64,000 nucleotides of DNA from JANQSS01 sp965249735 (GCA_965249735.1 CBDFMS010000022.1:62001-126000); one strand, 5' to 3'. Positions 16,838-27,003 are shown, counted from the stretch's first letter. Notes: generated from the sequence alone by a model not told the origin. Made by a program: numbers and translations.

Positions 16838-19681
16838 ATGAAAAAGAAACATACAGTAATAGAAACTATAGCAGAAAAACTTCGGCTTATTCCCAATCTG
16901 CATGAAACACGTGATCCGATACTCGACCGGATGACAGAGACGGATTTGAATAAATTTCCTCCGATGGAAAAATGGGACCATTGGGAAGAATACGAGGCTA
17001 CATCGTGGCCAAAAAAAGAAAAACGAGCATATACCCTTGTTCCGACTACATGCTTCAATTGTGAGAGCGCTTGCGGATTGACAGCCTATGTCGATAAAGA
17101 GCGGGGGTCGATCAGAAAATTTGAAGGCAATCCATATCATCCCGGCAGTCGGGGAAGAAATTGCGCAAAAGGACCGGCAACGATTAATCAAATAACGGAT
17201 CCTGATCGTATCCTCTACCCCTTGAAACGCACGGGTGAACGCGGCGAAGGAAAATGGGAACGCATCTCCTGGGAAGAAGCCCTGGATACGGTGGCCGCAC
17301 GCATTCGAAAGGCTCTTCAGGAAGAACGACACAATGAAATCGCTTATCACGTCGGTCGACCCGGACACGAAGGTTATGCTAACCGCGTCCTGCAATCCTG
17401 GGGAATCGATGGACACAATAGCCACACCAATATTTGCTCCTCGGGCGCACGGTTTGGATATAATATTTGGTACGGTCATGACAGGCCGTCACCTGATCAC
17501 GCCAATGCCAAGTTTATCTTATTGATTTCTGCCCACCTGGAAAGTGGACACTATTTCAATCCACATGCGCAACGTATCATCGAAGGAAAGATGAAAGGAG
17601 CCAAATTAGCCACCATGGATCCCCGACTTTCAAACACGGCCAGCATGTCGGATTATTGGATGCCTACATATCCGGGTACAGAAGCTGCCGTCCTCCTCGC
17701 CATGGCAAAAATTATTCTTGACGAAGGATTGTATAACGAGGATTACATGCGTCACTGGGTAAACTGGGATGAATATCTCCGGAATACACATCCTGAAAAA
17801 GACAACACCTTTGATAATTTTATTGAAGCCATAAAATCTGAATACGCTGAATTTACCCCCGAATTTGCAGAAAAAGAAAGTGGTGTTAAAGCCGATGTTA
17901 TTCGAGAAGTTGCAATAAAAATAGGAGAAGCCGGTGAGCGTTTTTCTTCTCACAATTGGCGAAGTGCAGCCAGCGGTAATTTAGGTGGATGGTGTGTGTC
18001 TAGAAGTTTACATTTTTTGACTGTACTTACCGGAAGCCTCGGAACAGTTGGTGGAACTTCTCCTAATTCGTGGAGTAAGTTTAAGCCTACCTTTCACAGT
18101 GTTCCTCCTGCTCAAAAATTTTGGAATGAATTACATTTTCCAAAAGAATATCCTCTCGCTATGTTTGAGATGAGTTTTTTATTACCCCACATGTTAAAAG
18201 ATGGGCGTGGTAAAATGGACGTTTATTTTTCCAGGGTATTTAATCCGGTTTGGACCTACCCCGATGGATTTACGTGGATGGAGGCATTTTTACGTGAGGA
18301 TTTATTCGGTTTGCACATCGCACTCACTCCTACATGGAATGAGACGGCTTTCTTTGCCGACCTCGTACTACCTATGGGTCACAGCGCCGAACGGCACGAT
18401 TTGAATAGCTATGCCACGCACTCCGGGAAATGGATTGCATTCAGACAACCTGTCTTGCGCGAGGCGGCACGTCGCGCGGGAAAACCTGTTGAATTTACCT
18501 ATGAAAGTAATCCCGGTGAAGTATGGGAAGAAGATGAATTTTGGATTGAATTAAGTTGGCGAATCGACCAGGACGGATCATTGGGCATTCGCGACCATTT
18601 TATGTCACCGTATCGGCCGGGACAAAAAATTACAATTGATGAATATTATCAATATATTTTTGAGCACACACCGAATTTACCGGAAGCCGCCAAAAGAGAA
18701 GGAATTACCGAACTCGATTACATGCGAAAATACGGTGCCTTTGAAGTCGAAGCCCATACCTATAAGAAAAATGAAAAAATAATATCAACTGATAAATTAA
18801 ACGAAGCCGAATTTGATTCATCTTCCAAAATCTATCACAAAAATGATAAGAATATTGCAATCGAAGTGAAAGGAAAACCACGGGAAGGGTTTCCAACTCC
18901 TTCGATGAAAAATGAATTTTATTCACAGACCATGGTCGATTGGAAATGGCCTGAACACGCCATTCCTACTTATATAAAAAGTCATATTCATCTCGACAAT
19001 CTGGATAAGGAAAAAGGTGAGTATGTTTTGGTACCTACGTTCAGGCTTCCAACATTAATTCACTCGCGGTCCGGTAATGCCAAATGGTTGATGGAGATAA
19101 GTAATCGAAATCCAATCTGGATGCATCCAGACGATGCCAAACGATGGGAATTTAAAACCAGTGACCTGGTTAAGATGAATACAGATATCGGATATTTCGT
19201 CGATAAGGTTTGGGTTACGCAAGGGATGAAACCTGGCGTAGTAGCCTGTTCACACCACCTCGGACGTTGGCGCAGAGAACAAGATCAGGGAAATCGATGG
19301 GCGACCAATACGGTCCGCATGGAACACGACGGCCAGGGTCGTTGGAAAATGAATACAAAGTCCGGAGTCAAACCGTTTCAAAGTGATGACAAGGACAGTA
19401 AGCGGATATTTTGGGTTGACGGTGGTGTACATCAAAACATCACGCATGCTGTTCACCCTGATCCGATTAGTGGTATGCACTGCTGGCATCAACGTGTCAG
19501 AATCGAAAAGCCCGGTGACGCTGACAAGTATGGAGACATATTTGTCGACACCAATAAATCGATGGAAATCTATCGCAAATGGATGAAAATGACCCGGCCG
19601 GCACCCGGACCTGACAACTTAAGACGGCCACTTTGGTTTAAGCGACCATTGAAGCCAATTCCTGAGAAATACTACATCTGA
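16838..19681 (+). CDS. Molybdopterin oxidoreductase catalytic subunit (DMSO reductase superfamily)
   Basis: The protein has 947 aa from the ATG at 16838. An open frame reaches 16712 but overlaps the previous gene, and the sequence before MKKKHTVIE does not look coding. A [4Fe-4S] binding set is at C72-x2-C75-x3-C79-x29-C109, followed by PLKRTGERGEGKWERISWEE, characteristic of the family. Cys200 (NICSSGARFG) is in the expected position for the molybdenum ligand; this is inference. The C-terminus has the molydopterin-dinucleotide binding domain (LVPTFRLPTLIHSRSGNAKW). No twin-arginine signal is visible, so a cytoplasmic location is likely. Partner: the fused ferredoxin-NrfD protein upstream. 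The substrate is unknown: formate, a sulfur compound or another oxyanion are possible. Confidence 0.92.
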   Translation: MKKKHTVIETIAEKLRLIPNLHETRDPILDRMTETDLNKFPPMEKWDHWEEYEATSWPKKEKRAYTLVPTTCFNCESACGLTAYVDKERGSIRKFEGNPYHPGSRGRNCAKGPATINQITDPDRILYPLKRTGERGEGKWERISWEEALDTVAARIRKALQEERHNEIAYHVGRPGHEGYANRVLQSWGIDGHNSHTNICSSGARFGYNIWYGHDRPSPDHANAKFILLISAHLESGHYFNPHAQRIIEGKMKGAKLATMDPRLSNTASMSDYWMPTYPGTEAAVLLAMAKIILDEGLYNEDYMRHWVNWDEYLRNTHPEKDNTFDNFIEAIKSEYAEFTPEFAEKESGVKADVIREVAIKIGEAGERFSSHNWRSAASGNLGGWCVSRSLHFLTVLTGSLGTVGGTSPNSWSKFKPTFHSVPPAQKFWNELHFPKEYPLAMFEMSFLLPHMLKDGRGKMDVYFSRVFNPVWTYPDGFTWMEAFLREDLFGLHIALTPTWNETAFFADLVLPMGHSAERHDLNSYATHSGKWIAFRQPVLREAARRAGKPVEFTYESNPGEVWEEDEFWIELSWRIDQDGSLGIRDHFMSPYRPGQKITIDEYYQYIFEHTPNLPEAAKREGITELDYMRKYGAFEVEAHTYKKNEKIISTDKLNEAEFDSSSKIYHKNDKNIAIEVKGKPREGFPTPSMKNEFYSQTMVDWKWPEHAIPTYIKSHIHLDNLDKEKGEYVLVPTFRLPTLIHSRSGNAKWLMEISNRNPIWMHPDDAKRWEFKTSDLVKMNTDIGYFVDKVWVTQGMKPGVVACSHHLGRWRREQDQGNRWATNTVRMEHDGQGRWKMNTKSGVKPFQSDDKDSKRIFWVDGGVHQNITHAVHPDPISGMHCWHQRVRIEKPGDADKYGDIFVDTNKSMEIYRKWMKMTRPAPGPDNLRRPLWFKRPLKPIPEKYYI

Positions 19682-19735
19682 AAATAGGGTTCTGACACAA
19701 TTTATTTTATATTCGCTTGATCTTAAAAATACAGT

Positions 19736-20800
19736 ATGAACATAGGCTTTCTCGCGTCTCAGGACGATGAACGATGTCCCATTTCGCACCTTACACTCCG
19801 CAAGTATCTCAGCGATGGATTTGAGGTTTTAATTGAAGAAAATCTTGGTAAACCGATCGGTCAAAAATTTGATGGTCATGAACTTTCAAGACAAGAATTA
19901 TTAGAAAAAGCAGAGGTGATTTGCTCCATCAGTCCTCCTGCTCAGGAGGTGTATGAAAAAGTAAGCTCCGGGACGAAATTTATATCATTTTATCAACCCT
20001 TTACACCGGGCTATGATGAAGATCAATTTCATGGCAATCCGGTCGAAGCATTCAGTCTCGATATGGTTCCGCGGTCATCGCTGGCTCAAACCATGGATGC
20101 TTTATCGGCAATGGCATCGATAGCAGGATACAAAGCGGTGTTATTAGCGGCTGGAAAACTACCCAGACTCTTTCCCATGATGATGACGGCTGCCGGCGCT
20201 ATCCGGCCGGCCAATGTGCTCATTATTGGAGCCGGTGTTGCAGGACTTCAGGCCATAGCTACCGCAAGAAAACTTGGCGCACGTGTCGAAGCATTTGATG
20301 TACGGGCTGCCGTAAAAGAAGAAGTCCAAAGTCTGGGCGCCTCATTTGTCGAAGTAGAGGGTGCCACGGAAGACGCGGCTGCAGGGGGATATGCCGTAGA
20401 ACAATCGGATGACTTTAAACGCCGACAAAAGGAAGCCATAAGTGATAGCGTTGCAAAATCTGACGTCGTGATCACCACGGCTCAAATACGAGGTAAAACG
20501 GCACCAATTTTGGTGACCAAAGAAATGGTTGAACGAATGTCTCCCGGATCTGTGATTATCGATATGGCTTCATCGACGGGAGGAAATTGCGAACTAGTCG
20601 AAGACAATAAAGAAATATTTCATAATGATGTCCGCATCATCGGAGATTCGAAATTGTTTTTACAAGCCACTCAGGATGCAAGTGATCTTTTATCAAATAT
20701 CATTTACAATTATTCGAAACTGATGGTTAACGATGGAAACATTGAAATAGATAAAGAAAACCCAATATTATCTGATTCTCTCATCTATTCAGGAATATAA
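19736..20800 (+). CDS. pntAA: NAD(P) transhydrogenase alpha subunit, part 1 (NAD-binding domain I)
   Basis: The protein has 354 aa. The N-terminal half resembles the AlaDH/PNT N-domain. The Rossmann motif NVLIIGAGVAGLQAIATARKLGA lies around residues 160-182, and VEAFDVRAAVKEEVQSLGA with the RQ-loop region (DDFKRRQKEAISDSV) follows. VVITTAQIRGKTAPILVT is strongly conserved in this subunit. It transfers hydride between NAD(H) and NADP(H) together with PntAB and PntB. It starts 54 bp after the molybdoenzyme gene and ends 4 bp before pntAB, so it could be read with both. Confidence 0.95.
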   Translation: MNIGFLASQDDERCPISHLTLRKYLSDGFEVLIEENLGKPIGQKFDGHELSRQELLEKAEVICSISPPAQEVYEKVSSGTKFISFYQPFTPGYDEDQFHGNPVEAFSLDMVPRSSLAQTMDALSAMASIAGYKAVLLAAGKLPRLFPMMMTAAGAIRPANVLIIGAGVAGLQAIATARKLGARVEAFDVRAAVKEEVQSLGASFVEVEGATEDAAAGGYAVEQSDDFKRRQKEAISDSVAKSDVVITTAQIRGKTAPILVTKEMVERMSPGSVIIDMASSTGGNCELVEDNKEIFHNDVRIIGDSKLFLQATQDASDLLSNIIYNYSKLMVNDGNIEIDKENPILSDSLIYSGI

Positions 20801-20804
20801 TCTT

Positions 20805-21116
20805 ATGGACACTATATTACAATTACTATCCGAAAATTTATTGAGCATTTATCTTTTGGTATTTGCCATATTTCTAGGGTTCGAACTTATTTCGAAAGTT
20901 CCTTCTGTACTTCACACACCATTAATGTCTGGTGCGAATGCTATCAGTGGAATCGTATTAGTAGGATCGATATTTTTTCTTCGTACAGCCGATCCGACAG
21001 ATTACCTTTCCTTGTCAATAGGCTCTGTCGCCTTGATTTTAGCAGCGATTAATATCGTTGGTGGATTTGCCGTTACGAATCGAATGTTGGCCATGTTTAA
21101 GAATAAGAAAAAATAA
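20805..21116 (+). CDS. pntAB: NAD(P) transhydrogenase alpha subunit, part 2 (membrane domain)
   Basis: The protein has 103 aa and three to four hydrophobic helices. The conserved stretch FLGFELISKVPSVLHTPLMS and the following GANAISGIVLVG mark it as PntAB. It forms part of the proton channel of the split-type transhydrogenase. Its TAA stop overlaps the pntB ATG by one base (TAATG), indicating coupled translation. Confidence 0.96.
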   Translation: MDTILQLLSENLLSIYLLVFAIFLGFELISKVPSVLHTPLMSGANAISGIVLVGSIFFLRTADPTDYLSLSIGSVALILAAINIVGGFAVTNRMLAMFKNKKK

Positions 21117-22501
21117 TGGAATTAATTTGTCAATTAGCCTATCTGGTAGGAGCAGTATGCTTCATTCTCGGTCTTCGTGGACTTAGTACACCTAAAACAG
21201 CTCGCCGCGGTAATCTTACTGCTGCTGTGGGCATGGGGATTGCTATCGTGGCTTCCCTGATCTATCCGATCGAAGAAGCTACCAATAATTATATGTGGAT
21301 TTTTGGTGCGCTCATTGTTGGAGGAATTATTGGCTGGATCAGTTCTGCCCGTGTTCAAATGACGGGCATGCCTCAACTCGTTTCCATATTCAATGGATTT
21401 GGTGGAGGAAGTGCCATGTTATTGGCCATTTTAGAGTTTTTTAATTTAGGAACAACAGATAATCCACTTGGATTATTAATTATCATATTTACATTGTTCG
21501 TGGGAGCCATTTCATTTTCCGGTAGTATGCTGGCTTATTTAAAGCTTGATGGAAAACTTAAGGATAAACACGTGATGCTACCGAAACATCAATTAATAAA
21601 TACCATTTTATTATTGATATGTCTCGCAGTATTTGGTTATTTATTATTTAATCCCAGCCCCACATTGATGCTGATAGCCATCGGGCTATTTTTGGTTTAT
21701 GGATTTTCTTTTGTGGCACCAATCGGTGGAGCTGACATGCCCGTTGTTATTTCTTTGCTCAACTCAGTCACTGGAATTTCTGCTGCCACGGCAGGATTTT
21801 TATATGACAACCAAATCATGATTTTGGGAGGAATTCTCGTCGGAGCTTCAGGAACCATTTTGACCATATTAATGTGTGAGGCGATGAATCGGTCATTGTT
21901 TAATGTGATCATGGGTGGATTTACAGCAACCGGAGCTGCTTCAGGAGCCGGGCAGGCTGAAACGGGAAGTGTACAGCCATGTCAACCTGTTGATGTCGCT
22001 ATCTTACTCAATTACTCGACCAAAGTGCTAATGGTCCCCGGATATGGTATGGCCGTAGCGCGTGCTCAAAAACAAGCTAAAGAATTAGAAGAACTGCTTG
22101 CACCAAAAGGAATCGAAGTCCAATTTGGAATTCATCCGGTCGCGGGAAGAATGCCAGGTCATATGAATGTGCTCCTGGCAGAAGTGGATATTGACTATGA
22201 CAAGTTGCTTGATCTCGATGATTGTGCAAGAGAAATACCGGAAACCGATGTCGTCCTGGTCGTGGGAGCGAATGATGTCGTAAATCCTTCAGCCCTGGAC
22301 GACCCTTCCAGTTCAATTTATGGAATGCCGGTTTTAGAAGTCTGGAAGGCAAAGCAAACCATTGTATTTAAACGAAGTATGAATGTTGGATATGCCGGTA
22401 TTCAGAACCCACTCTTCTTCAAACCCAATACAAAGATGTTGTTTGGTGATGCTGCAGATACTCTTTCAAAGATCATCGACGAGTTGAAAAACCTTCAATA
22501 G
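21116..22501 (+). CDS. pntB: NAD(P) transhydrogenase beta subunit
   Basis: The protein has 461 aa, the normal PntB length. Its N-terminal half has about eight membrane helices with GIAIVASLIYPIEEATNNY and LVSIFNGFGGGSAML. The C-terminal NADP-binding domain III has VPGYGMAVARAQKQAKELE, HPVAGRMPGHMNVLLAE and VLVVGANDVVNPSA. It completes the proton-translocating transhydrogenase, which normally uses the proton gradient to make NADPH from NADH. It is the last gene of the rightward run. Confidence 0.97.
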   Translation: MELICQLAYLVGAVCFILGLRGLSTPKTARRGNLTAAVGMGIAIVASLIYPIEEATNNYMWIFGALIVGGIIGWISSARVQMTGMPQLVSIFNGFGGGSAMLLAILEFFNLGTTDNPLGLLIIIFTLFVGAISFSGSMLAYLKLDGKLKDKHVMLPKHQLINTILLLICLAVFGYLLFNPSPTLMLIAIGLFLVYGFSFVAPIGGADMPVVISLLNSVTGISAATAGFLYDNQIMILGGILVGASGTILTILMCEAMNRSLFNVIMGGFTATGAASGAGQAETGSVQPCQPVDVAILLNYSTKVLMVPGYGMAVARAQKQAKELEELLAPKGIEVQFGIHPVAGRMPGHMNVLLAEVDIDYDKLLDLDDCAREIPETDVVLVVGANDVVNPSALDDPSSSIYGMPVLEVWKAKQTIVFKRSMNVGYAGIQNPLFFKPNTKMLFGDAADTLSKIIDELKNLQ

Positions 22502-22535
22502 ACGTAATTAACTGTTGAGTTTGAGTACCTGATAT

Positions 22536-22664
22536 TTATTGGGGTACTCCGCTTTGGTTGGCTTGATACAAATAAACGACCAAAATGATAAACAAGATAA
22601 AGCCGATAGTAAACCACATGAGGCATTTTCCTTTTGACCCTTTATTGATAATTTCCTCTGACAT
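22536..22664 (-). CDS. Small single-pass membrane protein (42 aa), function unknown
   Basis: I translated this by hand on the minus strand: ATG at 22664, TAA at 22536-22538. The protein begins MSEEIINKGSKGKCLMWF, then has one strongly hydrophobic helix of about 18 residues (FTIGFILFIILVVYLYQ) and a short polar tail ANQSGVPQ. The charge distribution (basic residues before the helix) is as expected for a real membrane peptide. It lies between pntB (convergent) and the aminopeptidase gene, whose start is 1.9 kb away in the other direction, so it is transcribed on its own. A GAGTACC/GGTACTC dyad (22523-22529 and 22543-22549) overlaps its stop codon. Confidence 0.55.
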   Translation of the reverse strand: MSEEIINKGSKGKCLMWFTIGFILFIILVVYLYQANQSGVPQ

Positions 22665-22769
22665 TTTTTCGGTTTTGACAATGCAAATAAAACTTAAATT
22701 TCATTGCGGAACAAGTTATATGCCCACATTCCTGAGATGTGATTCGCCGACCTCTTAAATGATAGTCAT

Positions 22770-24560
22770 TTATCTAAGCGGTTTACACTGCTCGGCAAGC
22801 CATTTGGCCTCTTCTTCATTGAGTTGTGCACCTAGTTTTTTCTCCACTTTGCGGTGATATGAGTTCAACCAGGCCACTTCTGCTCTGGTCATAATCGATC
22901 GATCGATAAAATTGAGATCAAAGGGATAAAGCGTAATGGTATCGAATCGTAGAAAATTAGACTTTTTAGCTTGACCGGCCCGGACACATATGACCAGGTT
23001 CTCAAGCCGAATCCCATGCGAACCCTCTTCATAATATCCAGGTTCGTTGGATGAGTACATACCCGCTCGATGTGGTGTCTGTCCCCGTTCATTGAATTTT
23101 GGAGCAAATCCCTGGGGAGGCTCATGGACATTCATAAAGAAACCGACACCGTGACCGGTGCCATGAGCAAAATCCAGATCATTATTCCATAAAAACTGAC
23201 GTGCCAGGACATCAAGTTGAAGTCCAGTGGTCCCTTGTGGAAAGTGTGCACGTGCAAGGGCAATATGTCCTTTCAGTACTAGTGTATATTGCTTTTTCTG
23301 TTCATCGCCCGGAGGCGTTAGGGCAAAAGTTCGTGTAATATCTGTAGTGCCATCCACGTATTGCCCACCGGAATCAACTAGTAGTATGCCTTCATTTTTG
23401 ATGTTCTTGCATAATTTTTCATCAGCCCGATAATGCATAATAGCACCATTTGACTGATACCCAACAATTGGTGAAAAGCTCTCACCAAAATATCCACTCT
23501 GCTTTCTTCTAAAATCCGCAAGTTTCAACCCAAATTCATACTCCGAAACAGACCTTTTTCCCAACTCTTGCTCCAACCATCGAAATGCACGCACCAATGC
23601 CACGCCATCTTTGACCATGACCTGCTTAAGGTGCCTGATTTCTGTTGGATTCTTCGACGCTTTTAGATGTTTAGCAGGGCTATTGACCGATATAATGGAC
23701 TTGGCTTTCAATCGACCAAAGAGTCGAGCATTTACGACGTTCTTATCAACGGCCACACGTTTCCTTTTAGAGAGCTTTTTTATTTTTTTGTAGATCGTAT
23801 CATAGGGCATGATTTCGATACCATCTTCATTCAATCGCTCACGCAATTTTTCATCGACTTTTTCGGGATCGATGTACAGGTAGCAGGATTTCTTCCCCAG
23901 CCATAGGTATGCATAAAAAACCGGGTTGAAAAGCACGTCACTCCCCCTTAAATTTAGCGACCAGGCAATTTCATCCAATGCTGTTATAAGCAGGGCATCG
24001 GCTCTTCTGGCCTTCATCTTAGTTCGCAAGGCAGATAATTTTTCTGTCCTGGTTCTGCCGGCATATTCGAGTGCATGTTCAAAGACTTTATCTTTTTTCA
24101 TTGGCTGACGATCACCCCAAATATCACCAACAAGGTCATTGACGGTGACAAATTCAATTTTTGCTAATGCCAGGCCTTGTCGATATGATTGACGTTGGGC
24201 TTCCATGGTGGTCAAGGCCGCAGCGCCGACGCGATCACCTGCCGATAACTCTGAGCGCAACCAGGACATCATATTTGGTACATCCGATTGTCCCATTTTA
24301 AACAAATCAATCCCGCTGCCATCCAGTTGCTCTTCGGCTTGTAAAAAATAGCGTGCATCTGTCCATAATCCGGCTTTCTTCTTCGTGATCACGACCGTTC
24401 CGGCCGAACCGATAAATCCGGAAATCCACTCCCGATGCATCCAATGGTCAGTTACATACTCACTCATATGTGGCCCATTCGTAGGGATGATGTAGGCTGC
24501 AATATTTTCCCGCTTCATCCGTTTTCGCAGGGCTTTTAATTTATCCTTGATACTCTTCAT
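22770..24560 (-). CDS. Aminopeptidase P family protein (Xaa-Pro aminopeptidase, M24B)
   Basis: The protein has 596 aa with the three-domain layout of long aminopeptidases P: two creatinase-like N-terminal domains (LWTDARYFLQAEEQL near residue 65) and a C-terminal pita-bread domain. Metal ligands are visible: the Asp pair in LLVDSGGQYVDGTTDITRTF, His in HGTGHGVGFF, then HEPP and two Glu (SNEPGYYEEGSHGIRLEN). It removes an N-terminal residue preceding proline and needs Mn or similar metals. No signal peptide is present, so it is cytosolic. It is a single gene facing away from rpoN. Confidence 0.95.
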   Translation of the reverse strand: MKSIKDKLKALRKRMKRENIAAYIIPTNGPHMSEYVTDHWMHREWISGFIGSAGTVVITKKKAGLWTDARYFLQAEEQLDGSGIDLFKMGQSDVPNMMSWLRSELSAGDRVGAAALTTMEAQRQSYRQGLALAKIEFVTVNDLVGDIWGDRQPMKKDKVFEHALEYAGRTRTEKLSALRTKMKARRADALLITALDEIAWSLNLRGSDVLFNPVFYAYLWLGKKSCYLYIDPEKVDEKLRERLNEDGIEIMPYDTIYKKIKKLSKRKRVAVDKNVVNARLFGRLKAKSIISVNSPAKHLKASKNPTEIRHLKQVMVKDGVALVRAFRWLEQELGKRSVSEYEFGLKLADFRRKQSGYFGESFSPIVGYQSNGAIMHYRADEKLCKNIKNEGILLVDSGGQYVDGTTDITRTFALTPPGDEQKKQYTLVLKGHIALARAHFPQGTTGLQLDVLARQFLWNNDLDFAHGTGHGVGFFMNVHEPPQGFAPKFNERGQTPHRAGMYSSNEPGYYEEGSHGIRLENLVICVRAGQAKKSNFLRFDTITLYPFDLNFIDRSIMTRAEVAWLNSYHRKVEKKLGAQLNEEEAKWLAEQCKPLR

Positions 24561-24794
24561 GTTACATATTAAAGTTTAACACTATTATCTGAAAATGAAA
24601 CAGATACAAATTACAACTAATTGAAATATTAAATATTAATTGTCTATTTTGTGCTTAAATTTAGAGAAAGGAGTTGAGAGTCAGATCATGAATACATGCT
24701 AAAAGTTTGAAAACTTTCTTCATTCACAATTAAATCCCTAATTTTTAAACCTCGAAACATCAAGATTCGTTTTATTTATAGTACGGTATAGCAA

Positions 24795-26279
24795 ATGCTA
24801 CAACAAAGACTAAATCAAAAAATGCTTCAAAAGCTGTCTCCTCAACAGATTCAGCTGATGAAATTATTCCAGATACCTACTGCTTTATTTGAACAACGCA
24901 TCAAAGAAGAACTGGAAACCAATCCGGCATTGGATGAAGCTTCTGTGACTGATCAGGAAGAGGAAACGGAAGTAGAAGAAGAAAAAAAAGAAGAAGAAGA
25001 AATATTTGATGAGCCTTCCCTCGACAACTATATTGATGAGTACGTAGAAGACGATCCAATTAGCTACAATGAGATTCTACGAAAAGGACATGAAGAGGAG
25101 AAGCGTGAATTTGTAGTTTCTGTCAAGGGTACTTTTCATGATGCGCTCATGCGACAATTTGAATTGTTAAGTCTCGAAGATGATGGTCAGGAAGCAATCG
25201 GTCATCAAATCATTGGAAGTATTGATGATGACGGCTACTTGAGAAGAGACGTCGAATCCATTATTGATGATTTGCTTTTCACTCAAAATATTATCGCCAG
25301 CGAATCAGAAATCGAGGCCGTATTGCATCTCATCCAGTTATTTGATCCAGCCGGTGTTGGTGCCCGTTCTCTACAAGAAAATTTACTACTTCAACTAAAG
25401 CGAAAAATCTCGACTACTGAAAATCCGACAGACCATTTGGTGGTCGCTCTAAAAATAATTAAGGATTACTTTAAATATTTTTCTAAAAAACATTACGAAA
25501 AACTAATTGATCTGCTTCAAATTTCCGAAGATGAACTCAGGCAATCGCTATCAATTATATTGCAATTGAATCCGAAACCGGCCAGCGGCTCTAATTACGC
25601 TTCGTCGAATGACAATAATCATTATGTCGTGCCGGATTTTATAGTGGAGAATAAAGACGGCGAATTGGGCTTAACGTTGAATGGACGAAATGCGCCGGAA
25701 ATACATGTCAATAAGAAGTATGCTTCCATCTTAAGTGATTATCGGGAACGCATTCGGCATCGCAAGCCTACGTCCGAAGAAAAGGATACAATTAATTTTA
25801 TTAAACAAAAAATAGATACGGCTAAATGGTTTATTGATGCCGTCCGGCAACGCCAACACACCTTGTATAACACGATGTATGCCATCTTGCAATTACAACG
25901 GGAATATTTTCTCACCGGCGATCCTTTGAAACTGAAACCTATGATCTTAAAAGATGTATCCGATTTAACAAATTTGGATATTTCTACAGTTTCACGCGTG
26001 GTAAATAATAAATATGTACAAACTGAATTTGGTACAAAACGCCTGAAGGAATTCTTTTCTGAAGCATTAGTCATGCCCGATGGAACAGAAGTCTCCTCCC
26101 TTGAAGTAAAAAATGCATTATTGGACATTATCAATAATGAAAATAAATCAAGTCCATTTTCTGACGAACAACTAAAGGAAATGCTGGAGAAACATGGCTA
26201 TCAAATAGCCCGTAGGACAGTGACTAAATACCGAGAACATTTACTCAAACCTGTCGCTCGATTGCGAAGAGAATTATAA
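24795..26279 (+). CDS. rpoN: RNA polymerase sigma-54 factor
   Basis: The protein has 494 aa. N-terminal region I, rich in Gln and Leu (KLSPQQIQLMKLFQIP), contacts enhancer-binding activators. An acidic region II (residues about 50-90) follows, then the core-binding domain, the HTH region, and near the C-terminus the RpoN box as ARRTVTKYREHL, close to the canonical ARRTVAKYR. No sigma-54 activator with an AAA+ domain is encoded nearby. The gene appears monocistronic. Confidence 0.97.
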   Translation: MLQQRLNQKMLQKLSPQQIQLMKLFQIPTALFEQRIKEELETNPALDEASVTDQEEETEVEEEKKEEEEIFDEPSLDNYIDEYVEDDPISYNEILRKGHEEEKREFVVSVKGTFHDALMRQFELLSLEDDGQEAIGHQIIGSIDDDGYLRRDVESIIDDLLFTQNIIASESEIEAVLHLIQLFDPAGVGARSLQENLLLQLKRKISTTENPTDHLVVALKIIKDYFKYFSKKHYEKLIDLLQISEDELRQSLSIILQLNPKPASGSNYASSNDNNHYVVPDFIVENKDGELGLTLNGRNAPEIHVNKKYASILSDYRERIRHRKPTSEEKDTINFIKQKIDTAKWFIDAVRQRQHTLYNTMYAILQLQREYFLTGDPLKLKPMILKDVSDLTNLDISTVSRVVNNKYVQTEFGTKRLKEFFSEALVMPDGTEVSSLEVKNALLDIINNENKSSPFSDEQLKEMLEKHGYQIARRTVTKYREHLLKPVARLRREL

Positions 26280-26382
26280 GCTTGCATCAGCTGATTGAAT
26301 CCCGACTATTTCGAATTAAAATTGAACCCTATGGTTGGGCTCCTTTATTGTCTTCAACAATAATCAACTAAAGAAATGCACT

Positions 26383-26958
26383 TTAGATGGTCATGATGTC
26401 TTTTTCTTTGGCCGCAATAAGCTCGTCAACTTTTTCGCCGTACGTATTGATCATCTTTTGGATATCTTCTTCTTTTTGCTTGCCCCCATCTTCAGGATAA
26501 CCTTCCTTGACTTTCTTTTTAATGAAATCCATGAGTTTATGTCGTGTATTTCGCAAGCTCACCTTTGTTTCTTCGCCAAGTGCTTTGGACTGTTTAACCA
26601 GGTCTTTTCGACGCTCCTCGGTTAGAGCTGGGATATTGAGTCGAATGTTTTCACCATCATTCATAGGTGTAATACCGAGATTAGCTTCAAAGATGGCCTT
26701 TTCAATTATCGTCAACATGGACTTGTCCCAAGGTTGAATATTTATCGTTTTTGAATCTGTTGCATTAACATTAGCAACCTGGTTCAGTGGTGAATGAGAA
26801 CCATAATAGTCCACATAAATCCCATTTAAGATCGATGGCGAAGCCTTGCCAGCCCTAATCTTCACCAGTTCATTCTTCAAATGCTCAATCGCTTGATCCA
26901 TATGCTCTTTACCGTCTTGAATGTAATCTTTGACTTCCTGTAACATCATTTTATCCAT
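26383..26958 (-). CDS. frr: Ribosome recycling factor
   Basis: The protein has 191 aa, matching the usual about 185. Hallmarks are ELVKIRAGKASPSILNGI near residues 30-47 and LNIPALTEERRKDLVKQSKA in the middle. It splits post-termination ribosomes together with EF-G. It lies 45 bp downstream of the YugP-like protease gene and may share a transcript with it and serS. Confidence 0.97.
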   Translation of the reverse strand: MDKMMLQEVKDYIQDGKEHMDQAIEHLKNELVKIRAGKASPSILNGIYVDYYGSHSPLNQVANVNATDSKTINIQPWDKSMLTIIEKAIFEANLGITPMNDGENIRLNIPALTEERRKDLVKQSKALGEETKVSLRNTRHKLMDFIKKKVKEGYPEDGGKQKEEDIQKMINTYGEKVDELIAAKEKDIMTI

Positions 26959-27003
26959 ACTAATTCTCTTTTGTTCGCTTTATCAATTGGGGTTAAAAAT
27001 AAC

